Source of the DNA: Tamarix chinensis
Lineage: Eukaryota; Streptophyta; Magnoliopsida; Caryophyllales; Tamaricaceae
Assembly (NCBI GenBank): GCA_030549775.1
Contig: CM060175.1
Coordinates: 95,347,470 to 95,411,469 of the forward strand
Length of the DNA stretch: 64,000 nt
Direction of reading: 5' to 3'
Below are positions 49,684 through 59,558 of the stretch, in pieces. The notes below the pieces were generated by a model, which did not search any database, was not told where the DNA came from, and was given only the letters and a program-made list of their open reading frames with translations. The position numbers were made by a program, and so were the translations under genes. Numbering within the stretch: position 1 is the stretch's first letter; each line of letters begins with the position of its first letter.

Positions 49684-50863
49684 TTTTAGAAGATTATGCT
49701 TCTAACTTCCAAGCTTTGCTAATATTCTTTTTATACTTTTAATTTGATGCAGGTTATTTTGCAGTTTTATAATGAAGTGATACATAATTTTACTTAATGG
49801 CAATGCATATGGATGATGGAGCAATTTATTATGGAGCTTTGAAGCCATTTTGTTTATGTGTATTGATGTATCTACATGACTGCATCTCTTGTTGTATTTA
49901 ATTTTTATGGATTTGTTGTAATATTATACAGGCTTTTGGGGAGACAATTTGCACCCAAATTTGTGTGTAATAGGTGCATGAGGATTTTTTTTGAAACAGG
50001 TTAATATTAGCTCAGGTTATAATTAAGATAAATTATACCTGAATTAAGTCAAATATTGAATTATTAAGGGGCTCTATATCAGTTTTAAACGAGCCTTAAT
50101 AAGGTGTAAACGAGCTTTTAAGGAGCCCAAATGAGCTTGAAACCGAACACCAAACGAGCACCAAAACGCGCCCCAAACGAGCACAAAACAAGCTCCTTCA
50201 GTTCCCCAAAAGGCTCGATTAATATACACGAGCCGAGCCGAATAGTTCGCGAATCACAAACGAGCCAAATCCGAACATGACTTATCAAACTCTAAACGAG
50301 CTCGAACCGAACTCGAGCTTCACAAAATATAAACGAGCTAAATCCGAGCTTAGGAGTGTTTGGTTCGATTCAGCTCATTTATAGCCCTGGTGTTGGGTGA
50401 AAAAAGGAATTAGCAGGGGTAGCAGTTGCATGAGATGGTGGCGATGGCAATAGCATCATGAGATGGTGATGGTTGTGTGAAGCGCATGGCAGCAGTTGAG
50501 GGACATGAGAGTGATGGTTGTGTGTTGCAAATGGTAGGAAAAATAAGTTAAGTCGTATGGCGTAGGAAGAAGGCAGGAGAAATGAGAAAGGAAAAAGGAG
50601 AAAGAAAAGGAAAAAAAGGGAAGAATTTGGGGTTAGTTTTAGATAAATTTTTGATTTGCTAAAATAGGTAGGAATAGTGATATAAATTTATCGGAATTAA
50701 GAATGGGTTTTAAAAAATAAGTTATCCGAGTCAGAGATTTAAATTAGGTTAAAATTTTAGGATTAAGAAATTTGGATAAGGCTAAAATAAAAAAATTGAG
50801 ATTAGAGTCAGGTTAAGGTATTAATAATACAAGATTAGGTTTAGCAAAATTTTAGGGTTTACA

Positions 50864-52040
50864 ACACCCTACCTATTTTGTAGTATTCAGATGAAGAAAA
50901 TTATGTGTACTTCTAGTATCAATTAACACATTGATAGCCCTCCTCTTAATGTAACCAACCACACGAATGGTTTGGTAGGTAGCCATTCCACTCAATGCAT
51001 TTACTAAAATTTGAGGGAATTCCTCCATTGTTACCTCCTCCGTTCCCTCTTATTCTACCAATATCTCCCCTTAAGTTCCTTCTTCTTTTCGACGACATCC
51101 ATCATGAAAATTTGTCTTCTGCTACATTGATACCCAAGGGTAAATTTATCATTGCACCAAAAACATTCCCCCTTCACCCTCTTTAGATCCATCTCTTCCT
51201 GAGATATCTTATTATGGGACTTTTGCCAGCATTGTTGTAAGTTGTAACTCAGATTTTTTTGGTCCGATGGAGGTGTGAGTAATAATGGTGGTTTGTGATG
51301 GTTTTTTTGACTTCGTATCATAACCATTTGTAATTTGGCCAGTTCATAGGCTCCCTTAAGCGTGGATGGCTTAAACATTCTCGTACTATGCTGGACATTT
51401 GATTGCAGGCCACCCAAAAAACAACTTACAACATATTCTTCCGGCAAGCTCGAATGAGTCAGCAGTGCATCAGAATCATACATTAATAGCCTCGACATAT
51501 TCCTTCTAGGTGAGATACATAGGATGAGGTATGGTCTTCATGTATCCCTGATGCCATTGTAATGCCAAACCCTCGAGGTGAATGGAGGTCAATTGCACCT
51601 TGTTGTTCTTTGGCATTCCATCAATAACAAAAAATTGCTGTGTCCTGTGAACCCATCCTTCAACATTAGTTCCATCAAATCTTAGGAACTCAACTCTTGC
51701 TACACGGTAAGGAGTTGGATGAGTATTTTAGTTTTGAGATACTGGGACTGGTGGGGTAAATTGTGCCGTGGGCTTGCGGGCGGGTTCGTTTGATTATTAG
51801 GGTGGTTAATATCTGGCATTGTGGAACCATTACCAAGAAAAATTCGACCGGACGATGACCCTATGTGGAGTGTTTGCATCTGAGATAGGATTGTTTGTGG
51901 AACAACTAAAGTTTCCTGCTAGGCTTCTCATAATTGGCTCTGAAATTTGGCCTTCAGCTATTCCATGGACGATCGGAGATCATCCATTTCTCAACGCAGC
52001 TTAGCTATTCATGTATTGTCTGTCATGACAGGTCGACGAG
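50864..52040 (-). pseudogene. Chromovirus gag and upstream half of protease
   Basis: Minus strand from about 51,715: RVEFLRFDGTNVEGWV, then HLEGLALQWHQGYMK near 51,550, typical of plant gypsy gag. An open stretch at 51,498-51,055 has LPEEYVVSCFLGGLQ and a zinc knuckle, CFWCNDKFTLGYQC, in which the expected His is Tyr. The protease active-site segment near 50,935-50,905 reads VLIDTRSTHNF; the usual D-S/T-G has Arg in place of Gly. The remainder of the protease resumes at 42,764, across E7. Both knuckle and protease changes would abolish function; the gag frame is also interrupted near 51,500. Confidence 0.88.
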
Positions 52041-52052
52041 ATTTTGATACCA
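52041..52052 (-). other. Chromovirus primer-binding site (tRNA-Met initiator type)
   Basis: Immediately inside the 5' LTR the minus strand reads TGGTATCAAAAT, close to the plant initiator tRNA-Met complement TGGTATCAGAGC. One base separates it from the LTR edge. Confidence 0.8.
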
Positions 52053-52053
52053 C

Positions 52054-52408
52054 TGATACTTTCCAGGAATTCAATTGCAGAAGGAATTTGAAGACAGTAA
52101 ACACAAACGAAATCAGAGAGGAAATACAGGAAGAAGACGAGCTCGCATTTTCATTAACTTCCAAATTCCCCGGATACATATATATGCCCAAGGCACACGT
52201 CAGCTAGGATGGCTCTATCGCCCTACAGTGTGCTTAAGTGTATTTCATTATATACATCCACTAAACACGCGTTTAACTTATATCATTAATTGGATCCAAG
52301 GGAGCTGCTGCATCTTCAGCTATAGCTACTGCATCTTCGGCTCTGGCTGCCATTCTCTGTGCTTCGCCATCCTTCATCTCTTCCATCTCCTTGGCAGCAT
52401 TCGTAACA
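52054..52408 (-). repeat. Chromovirus 5' LTR (right copy), abutting the host gene start
   Basis: 355 bp, TGATACTT...TTCGTAACA on the plus strand; partner of 39,109-39,509. Its outer edge is followed by the 5-bp site GGAGG and then directly by the ATG of the PEP mutase-like gene at 52,414. The LTR's own transcription would run leftwards, away from the gene, so any gene expression from here needs antisense or bidirectional promoter activity. In the gene's own frame the LTR is open from 52,075. Confidence 0.92.
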
Positions 52409-52413
52409 GGAGG

Positions 52414-55400
52414 ATGCAGCAGCTCTCAGTCAGCGGAGACCGCGGAACCTGGTTGCCCCAGCAGCTGCTATTCCAACCCATGTACGCTTCATCACAGATT
52501 AAATCAAGCGCAATAGTCAGCCGAAAGGAAAGAAATCCATGTAATATTTGTAGAAGATCTACAGCCGTTGCCATTCGAAGGAAACTCGCGCCAACAATTT
52601 GCGCAGGCGCAAGTAGTGCCATTGCAACTGCTGGCAATTTCGAATCCCCTGCGAAGTCTCTTCGGCGATTGCTTGAAACCCCAGGACTCCATCAAGGCCC
52701 TGCCTGCTTCGATGGACTAAGTGCTAAGCTTGTCGAAAGAGCTGGGTTTGATTTTTGCTTTACCAGTGGTATATGTTCCCTCTCCCTCCCGCTCTCTCTG
52801 TTTCGAATTTAATGTTAATCGAAAATTCTTTTTGTCATTCATGCAAAATTGATGATGATACTGCAATGGTTCGTTTCTGGGTGTCTTCGATTCATGTTTC
52901 ACCATGATGTGATCTGCGCCCCCGCCCGTACCACCCCAGGGAGCTGGGGAAGCAGACGCTCGGCCATTTACCCCTCTCGTCATTTCTCCTTTTTTTTTCT
53001 TTCTTTTTTTTTGTGTGCAGGGTTTTCAATATCTGCTGCTAGGCTGGGTTTGCCAGATGTCGGCCTTTTATCTTACGGGGAGATGGTAGACCAGGGGCAG
53101 AAAATCACCGAGGCTGTTTCAATACCCGTGATCGGGGATGGTGACAACGGTTATGGGAATGCAATGAATGTCAAACGAACTGTCAAAGGTTACATTAAAG
53201 CTGGGTTCGCTGGGATTATCCTTGAAGATCAGGTTTTAAGTCATCTTTGTTCTTTGTAGTTTATTCTTGTTTCTTTATCTATAGCAATTCGAAGTTTCTA
53301 TTTTCTGTACCAACCGTTGTCGTAAAAATAGTTACATTACATGGTTGCTATAAGTACTTAAGGAGCATATTTTTAATGGGTGAACAGCTCAGTTTAGATT
53401 TTTTTCTACATTGTAATCAATAAGGAAAAATGCCTATTATTGATAGGAAACAACATGATGGCAGCTTAATAATATGGAAATACTAAGTATGCCGAGGCTC
53501 ATTTTGAATTCATTTCATACTATTTAGGTGTGAGAAATCAAATGCTGAAGTCCATCAAAAAAGTAGTGAGGTACCGATTGTAGAAACATATAGTAATGCG
53601 TCATGTGTGCCCTGGTAAATTATTAAATGTATCTAGCAGTTGTTATGATCCTAAAGCCTATAAGTAACATAATTCAGAAGTTATTGCTCTCTATCTTGCA
53701 TTCTCCATCAGTAACCAGTTAGAATACTTGAACTAATAGGTGATCTTTTTGACAAGGAACTAATCTTACAAAGGCTGGTTTCAGAAGAATTATCTATTCT
53801 CTCTTAAGAAAATGAGTGCACATGATACGTACGAATTACAATCCTGGGAAGCTTGATCAGGATATAGTTATTTATGAATGATGGCAAATCCAGGTCTCAG
53901 AGACATGCTTGCTGTTGGTTGTGACTGAAACTTGTATGCCTGTCTAGAGTTCCCTACACCAATTTTATTCCTGTAGCTTATGATTTTGTGCCTTCAAAAG
54001 GTATCCCCAAAAGCGTGTGGTCATACTCAAGGTAGGAAAGTGGTGTCAAGAGAGGAAGCAGTTATGCGGATAAGAGCAGCTGTGGATGCTCGAGAGGAAA
54101 GTGGCTCAGACATTGTTATTGTAGCACGAACTGATTCTCGCCAAGCAGTATCATTTGAGGAGTCACTATGGAGAGTGCAGGCCTTTGCAGATGCTGGGGC
54201 AGACGTTCTATTCATAGATGCACTTACTTCGAGAGATGAAATGCAGTTATTCTGTGATACCTCTCAAATCCCTAAAATGGTAAATTTTGACGGCTTATGA
54301 GTTATGGCCAGAATTCATGACCCTGATCTATGAGGTCTATAACTTGGTAGTATTGCTAAGTTTTTGTCAAGTAACTTTATCAAACTTGTCTCCTTTAGAA
54401 TAGTCTCTCTCTCTCTCTCTCTCTCTCATTCCCCCCCCCCCTCTATGTGTGTCAACTTGTGTACTTCCCTTGAATATTGGGGTAAGTCCACAACATTTAG
54501 GACATATTTACTGTTGAAGACTCATGCTATCCCCGTCACATTATCTAAGCACACCAACGTGTTGCTATTTGAGCTAGCACCTCGAAATCTCAAGTTATCA
54601 ATTGCTTGTCTATGCATCAAGCTTCTTTAGTATCCTAGTAGTTTCAGATATTCCTTTTGTGAAATTACGTGCCTTCATGTTAAATGTTGCTGGGTGAATC
54701 TGTAGATATAGTCTTTACCCTATGTGTTGACAAAGACTCATGCTTGTCCGGTCATATGGTCCCATAATTACTAAGTTAAGATGAGGTGTGTGTGAGAACA
54801 TATATCTTGTCTGTGAAATTTTAGGAGCTCTGATAGCTGTAGCTTAATAATTTATGCGAAACTTGTCTTTTCTGTTGTACAACAGTACTCTAGGTATCTG
54901 CATTCCCTAGACTGACTGAAGCAGATCTGATATGATTTTGAGTTATCAAAATTCAACTTGCAGAAACTAGTAATATGGCCTTGGATCTTTTTCTTGCACA
55001 GTATCTTTTCATGGCTCATAACCTCCTTGATGTGTATCAACCCGTTTTGAAATGCCTGAAATCCAGTTGACCTTTTCAAAATTATGACATCTTCTTCCTT
55101 TTTCATATCAGCAGTGTATCCCTTTCTGCCATGAAAATAGACCACACTAAAAAAATTTCTTCTTTGATCTTCTACAACTTATGTTTTCATTTTTCAGGCA
55201 AACATGCTAGAAGGAGGAAAAACTCCTATACTTAGTCCTATGGAGCTCAGGGATATGGGGTATAAACTTGTAGTCTATCCGCTTTCCCTAATTGGAGTAT
55301 CTATTCAAGCAATGCAGGTACTTGAATTATCTTCGTTGCTGTAATTTTTTAATTTTGTGGATGTAATTTAGATATTGCTTGCAATGGACAAATGCACTGT

Positions 55401-58344
55401 AGACTACAGCAAGCAGTACCCTTTTGCATTTTGATCCTGGATACAAGAAGAGGTGGCAAACAGGTCATATGGGTTGGTTTCATGTTGGGTCAATTTGGGT
55501 GGGGTTAAAATCGGATTGCTATACAATCAAAGTCCGGTTTGGGTTTGGTTTCAGTCAGGCTTGGGTCCAATTCAGATAACAATGATTCGGATTGGGTCTG
55601 TACTAGGTCCAATCATTTCATGTCATAAGAATATTGAGTCGGATTTGTATCTAATACATCGGATTTCTTTGGGTTCGGGCTAAGGCTCGGGCTCGATTCG
55701 GGTTTACAGACTGTGGGTTGGATGGGGTTTGGGCCAAGTTAATTCAATTTAAAATTTATATTGACATTGATTGTTATTAATTTAATGTAAATAATAAATT
55801 AAATTTTGTGATTTATTATTATTGTTATGCTTATCATACTAATTTTTATCATAATATATGTAATAATATAACAAATTGTTATTATAAAATATGTAATAAT
55901 AAAAAAAAATTATTATCAATATTAGTGTTATTATTATAGTTATTGTTATAAATACTAAACATTGTTATATACATAAATACAATGATTGTTGTAATAATTA
56001 TAATTATCATATTAATTATAATAATTATTGTTGCTATTATACTTAATTATTATTGTTGTTGTTGTTGTTGTTGTAATCTTTAGAAATATAATAATCCTTA
56101 TTATTAGTAGAAATACAAATATAAATTTTACTATTATTATTATTATGATATATATTATAATTATTATATTAACAATTATATTTTTATGCTTATAATGATT
56201 ATAATAATAATAATAGAAATTTCTATGATCTAATCTAAGCGATGCTAATATGATATTAAAATAAAATAAGTAGAACATAGTATTATGAGTTTTGTTTCAT
56301 TTGTTGTTATATGGGTTACATATTTTGCTTACACAAAATTTTATTAATAAGATAGTTTATTGGTATTTATGTATCAATTTATATGAGATAAAATGTTACC
56401 TTTGTTCATCAATTTTGACTTTAGTTTTGATCAAGTTTGAAATTATGTCCGGGTATGGGTGGGGTTAGTTCGGATCGAATTATTATCAGGTTTCTATCTG
56501 GGTATGGGTTGAGTTTGGGTCAAGTTTTTTTCGGATTTGGGTCATTTTAGATATAGGTCATGATCAGGTTAACTAAATTCGGGATAGGTTCAAATTGATT
56601 TGGTTTATTTTGGATTTCTAAATTGAGATTGGGTTTAATTTTTCGGATCCAGATTAAGTAATTTGGGTCAGGTCGGTTGGGTTAACTTTGTCAAGTCTAG
56701 ATATAAGACTATATTTTAATGATATCTGTCTTTTTATTTGCTTTATTGCCAAGTATTGGGGTTTAACTTTCCAATACACTACAGGACGCTCTTGTCGCTA
56801 TTAAAGGAGGTCGCGTACCTTCTCCTGGAAGTATGCCTTCTTTTGAAGAGATCAAAGATATCTTAGGTTTTAACACTTACTATGAGGAAGAGAAGCGGTA
56901 TGCTGCAATCCCTAACCAAACATCTCCACCAAGAGGTAAATTGAAATAGAAATAGTTACTTATATTTATATTAAGCATATCACTTGCATTTTTCTTATAG
57001 CTGATCATTAGAGTAGTGAGACTAAAGAAGGGCAAATTTGAAAAAGAATGAGAATTGCTGATCTGCTGGTATTTGGACGAAAATGGTTGTCATTCTTTTT
57101 CTTTATGTTTGCCTGAACATTTTTCTTTTTCCTTTTGTTGGGGGGGGGGGATTAATAGGAAGATGAAGTTATCATTTCTGTTATTATTCTGTACTTTCAT
57201 TTTTGTTGTCAAGTTTCATTTCCTTTTTTCCCGCTATGACCTCTAGATCCAGGTATTTATGGATTTGAAATTGACACAATCATAATTGATGTACGTTTGT
57301 GATTTCTCTCCTTTTGTGGCTACTTCTTTGTCCTTTATTTTTCATTTTTTCTTGGGAGCAATCCCCCTTCCCCCCGGGGCATGTGATGCAAGGCTACACA
57401 TAGCCTCCGGTTCCTCACAAACCATACTAAAAATATTTATAGACTAAATGATGGAAAGGATACACTTGGTTAAAATAGTAAAAAATAACAATTACTAAAT
57501 ACTTGATAACTAAGAATATCAATTTAATAATAAATAATATCTAATTACTAACACACACTGTTAGAACACACTAATTACGGAAAGAGGTATATCCACAGCT
57601 ACGTGGGCCTACCTTCCAAATAAGCTAATGGACTTAATTATGGGCCTGACGATGGGGTGGTGTATAGGTTGCATCAGCAGGTTCCTTTCTTTTCTTTCTG
57701 ATCTTTTGGGTGGAGCTTAAATTATTTACTAAAGAGTAGCATCTCTTCTCACCAACCATAATGAATATTGTGCCCTGTCAGCTGCTGGCAGTCCTTCTTA
57801 CAGTCTAGTAAGGGATTCTTCCGTTACCAAGCATGAGGAAGAGGACCTTGCTGCAGAAAATGCTATAGTTGAAGTGATGAATCCTTCAGATGGTTCAGCT
57901 GGTACATATTCTGGTATCTGGTCACGAAAATTAAGGGTCAAAATAACGGGACGGGATGGCTATGAGAAACTTGATATCAAAATCCCTGTAAGTTGACACT
58001 GCCTTGTCAAAGTTTACGATTAAATTTCTTGCCTTCTTTTAGTATCTACATTTTCACAACTGCTATGTCTGGTCACCTTTGGGCAATCTTTGTGGTTAAT
58101 TTCTATTTTAGGCTGGATTCTTGGACAACGTTACAAATGTAGTTCCAGGTACACATCACTTGTGACAGAAAATAGGTAAATTTACGTTACAGTTGCATTG
58201 ATTGTCACCATCGTAATGGTTTGCTGCACAGCACTGGTCGGAGTAAATATCAAGGAACTCCTGGATAATGCAGCCGAGGGAGAAGGAAAGCTACTAGATT
58301 TTTATGATACACTTGGAGACAGGATACAAGTTTTTCTGGAGTAA
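52414..58344 (+). CDS. PEP mutase/isocitrate lyase superfamily enzyme, predicted plastid, long C-terminal form
   Basis: Eight exons with GT-AG introns and consistent phases: 52414-52768, 53021-53232, 54001-54279, 55198-55317, 56785-56935, 57782-57987, 58112-58148, 58232-58344; 490 codons plus TAA. Residues 1 to about 85 are Ser/Arg/Ala-rich and acid-poor, like a chloroplast transit peptide (prediction only; Met23 at 52,480 is an alternative start). The TIM-barrel part runs from about 90 to 345: FDGLSAKLVERAGF, metal-binding GDGDNGYGN (Asp158, Asp160), LEDQ at 186-189, PKACGH with Cys195 at the loop corresponding to K-R/K-C-G-H of isocitrate lyases, and VARTDS around 230-235. A linker and about 100 further residues follow (GIWSRKLRVKITGRDGY...). 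Family members cleave or form C-C or C-P bonds of 2-oxo acid/malate-type substrates; the substrate is not predictable here. It resembles Arabidopsis At2g43180 as I recall it. Intron 4 holds a hAT-like element. Confidence 0.92.
54405..54441 (+). repeat. (CT)n followed by poly-C in intron 3
   Basis: A CT dinucleotide run at 54,405-54,427 is followed by a run of eleven C at 54,431-54,441. It is a simple repeat in intron 3 of the PEP mutase-like gene. Confidence 0.9.
55448..56699. mobile_element. Non-autonomous hAT-like element in intron 4
   Basis: Flanking 8-bp sites GATACAAG (55,440-55,447) and GATATAAG (56,700-56,707) agree at 7 of 8 positions. The ends are weak inverted repeats: AAGAGGTGGCAAAC at the left and, in reverse complement, TAGACTTGACAAAG at the right. 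Both arms are rich in TTTGGGT/GGGTTTGG-type words, and the core (55.75-56.25 kb) is very AT-rich with AAT and TTG triplet runs. No transposase was recognised. Part of it (55,731-55,860) matches 49,545-49,683 in the large hAT element. Splice sites of the host intron are intact. Confidence 0.8.
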
Positions 58345-59558
58345 GTTAGTTGCGGAGTTTAGGTGGCTACAACGCAGGCAGGTATTGCCGAGTGAACTAG
58401 CCCGTTGAGAGTTGTTCCTTTCATAAAGTTGTATACATTACTATAGTGTTTAGACCCTAAAACAGGTGTTGGAAGAACAGGAGAAAAATAGCTTGTGCTA
58501 ACTGTATTGGCTGGACTGCAGGCGTACCTTTAAATGATCATTTCTGATCCTGAAAAGATGACATTTGGTTTACTGAATTTAGAAGTAATTAAGATGACCT
58601 TGTTTTGACTCGTGTGGATTTGTAACTCGTGGATTTGTAGGATGTGGCCCTTAAGTTTAATTTTTCCTCCGCTTGGGCATTTGTTTTCTGATCTATTTCT
58701 GGTAAGGAAAAGGGTGTTCTACTTAACTAATGCTTCCATTAACAGTAATGTCCTCAAAAGAAACAGTTGATATACAAGTAGTTCTAAGTGCCAGAGTTCT
58801 AAGAGCATGGCTCTAAGAAGATGGGTGGAAGGGCTAATTTAGGGCAGACTTAACCCCCTTATGAAGCCAGAAAGGCTTTCCTGCAGAAATTTATCAAAAC
58901 CACCAAAACAGCCTTCAGTTCTAACTCAAGTCTTCTCCACAACCGTAAATCAGCATGTCAAATGACAACAATTTAGCAAGATATCTTTTTCAATGCTAAC
59001 AAACGCAATTTGATGATACTATTATATTCTCTATAAAGTCCAAGACGCTGTAGCAGCTGGATCAGGGTGTACAGATATATTTGTGCTCACATCTGGGGAC
59101 TGCCAGAAATGAATTTTCAAATATCAAGTAGTAATAATGCTCTGTGGAAAAGCATAACACAATATATAGAGGGAAAAAATGATGAATAACGGCCGGCCAG
59201 AGAAAGGCTACTCGGGTCTTGCTGCACGCTCTCGCCGAGCAGAAATCACAAATATTACAACGATTACTGTCACAAACCGAAAGCAAAAGCAAAGCAGTTG
59301 GGCATGGATGTTCCATCCAACGGGGACAGAGTCAAGTCCAACAAATGAATATTTCTAATCTCCGGCAGCACCTGTGAATTCTACATGAAATGACCAAAAA
59401 TACAACTTTCTACACACATGGTTTACTGAGTTCTGCATCCATCAGAATCTGACAACGAAGTGGATGCACACAGAGCGCCACCATTGAGCATGAAGTAGCG
59501 ACAACAGTTGCCATAGATAATCTCTCCAAAATTACATGATATACAAATGACGCAAAAC
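58345..59558. other. Convergent intergenic region
   Basis: This stretch of 1.2 kb lies between the stop codons of the two converging genes and should hold both 3' UTRs. No coding sequence, RNA gene or clear repeat was seen. Confidence 0.6.

Larger units (their letters stand above)
45136..50389. mobile_element. 5,254-bp hAT-superfamily element nested in E7
   Basis: A perfect 8-bp TSD, GTGTTGGG (45,128-45,135 and 50,390-50,397), flanks imperfect terminal inverted repeats: TAGGGTTGTAAACGAGTTAA at the left and, in reverse complement, CAGGGCTATAAATGAGCTGA at the right. Both subterminal regions (45,150-45,340 and 50,090-50,345) are packed with GAGCCGAGC/GCTCGTTTA-type words, usual for transposase binding sites. 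A GC-rich block at about 45,400-45,800 ends in a splice-donor-like CAGGTATG and may be an old promoter/first exon. No hAT transposase (BED finger, dimerisation region) could be recognised, so it looks non-autonomous. The interior contains a copia remnant and other unidentified DNA. Confidence 0.9.
42765..50863 (-). mobile_element. E7: TGTAAYACC-family element inserted in the chromovirus protease
   Basis: The left end reads TGTAACACCTCAATTTTTATG and the right end AATTTTAGGGTTTACA. Flanking 5-bp sites are ACACA (42,760-42,764) and ACACC (50,864-50,868), a 4/5 match. Removing E7 plus one site makes the chromovirus protease frame continuous, which independently supports both boundaries. The left end resembles that of E2, for example GGCATAAGT/GACATAAGTTTGGC and CAGCACCCATGAAATA. 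Diverged ATAATAGTGG-type units lie at 43.38-43.59 kb in antisense. E7 is about 2.8 kb once the nested hAT element is removed. It is non-coding. Confidence 0.88.
39109..52408 (-). mobile_element. Ty3/gypsy chromovirus, full length, decayed and multiply interrupted
   Basis: Two related LTRs (39,109-39,509 and 52,054-52,408) start TGATACTT and end ATTCGTAACA on the plus strand. Outside them the 5-bp sites are GGAGC (39,104-39,108) and GGAGG (52,409-52,413), a 4/5 match. Reading on the minus strand gives 5' LTR, a tRNA-Met-type primer site, gag, protease, RT, RNase H, integrase, chromodomain and 3' LTR, the standard plant chromovirus order. The 13.3-kb span includes the 8.1-kb E7 insertion, so the element itself is about 5.2 kb, the normal compact size. 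Stops and frameshifts are frequent, so it is inactive. Confidence 0.92.

Noticed and set aside
57247..57252. A 6-bp microexon (ATCCAG between AG and GT) in intron 5 of the PEP mutase-like gene
   Set aside because: The exon 5 to exon 6 junction already keeps phase and gives a continuous protein; so short a match is expected by chance.
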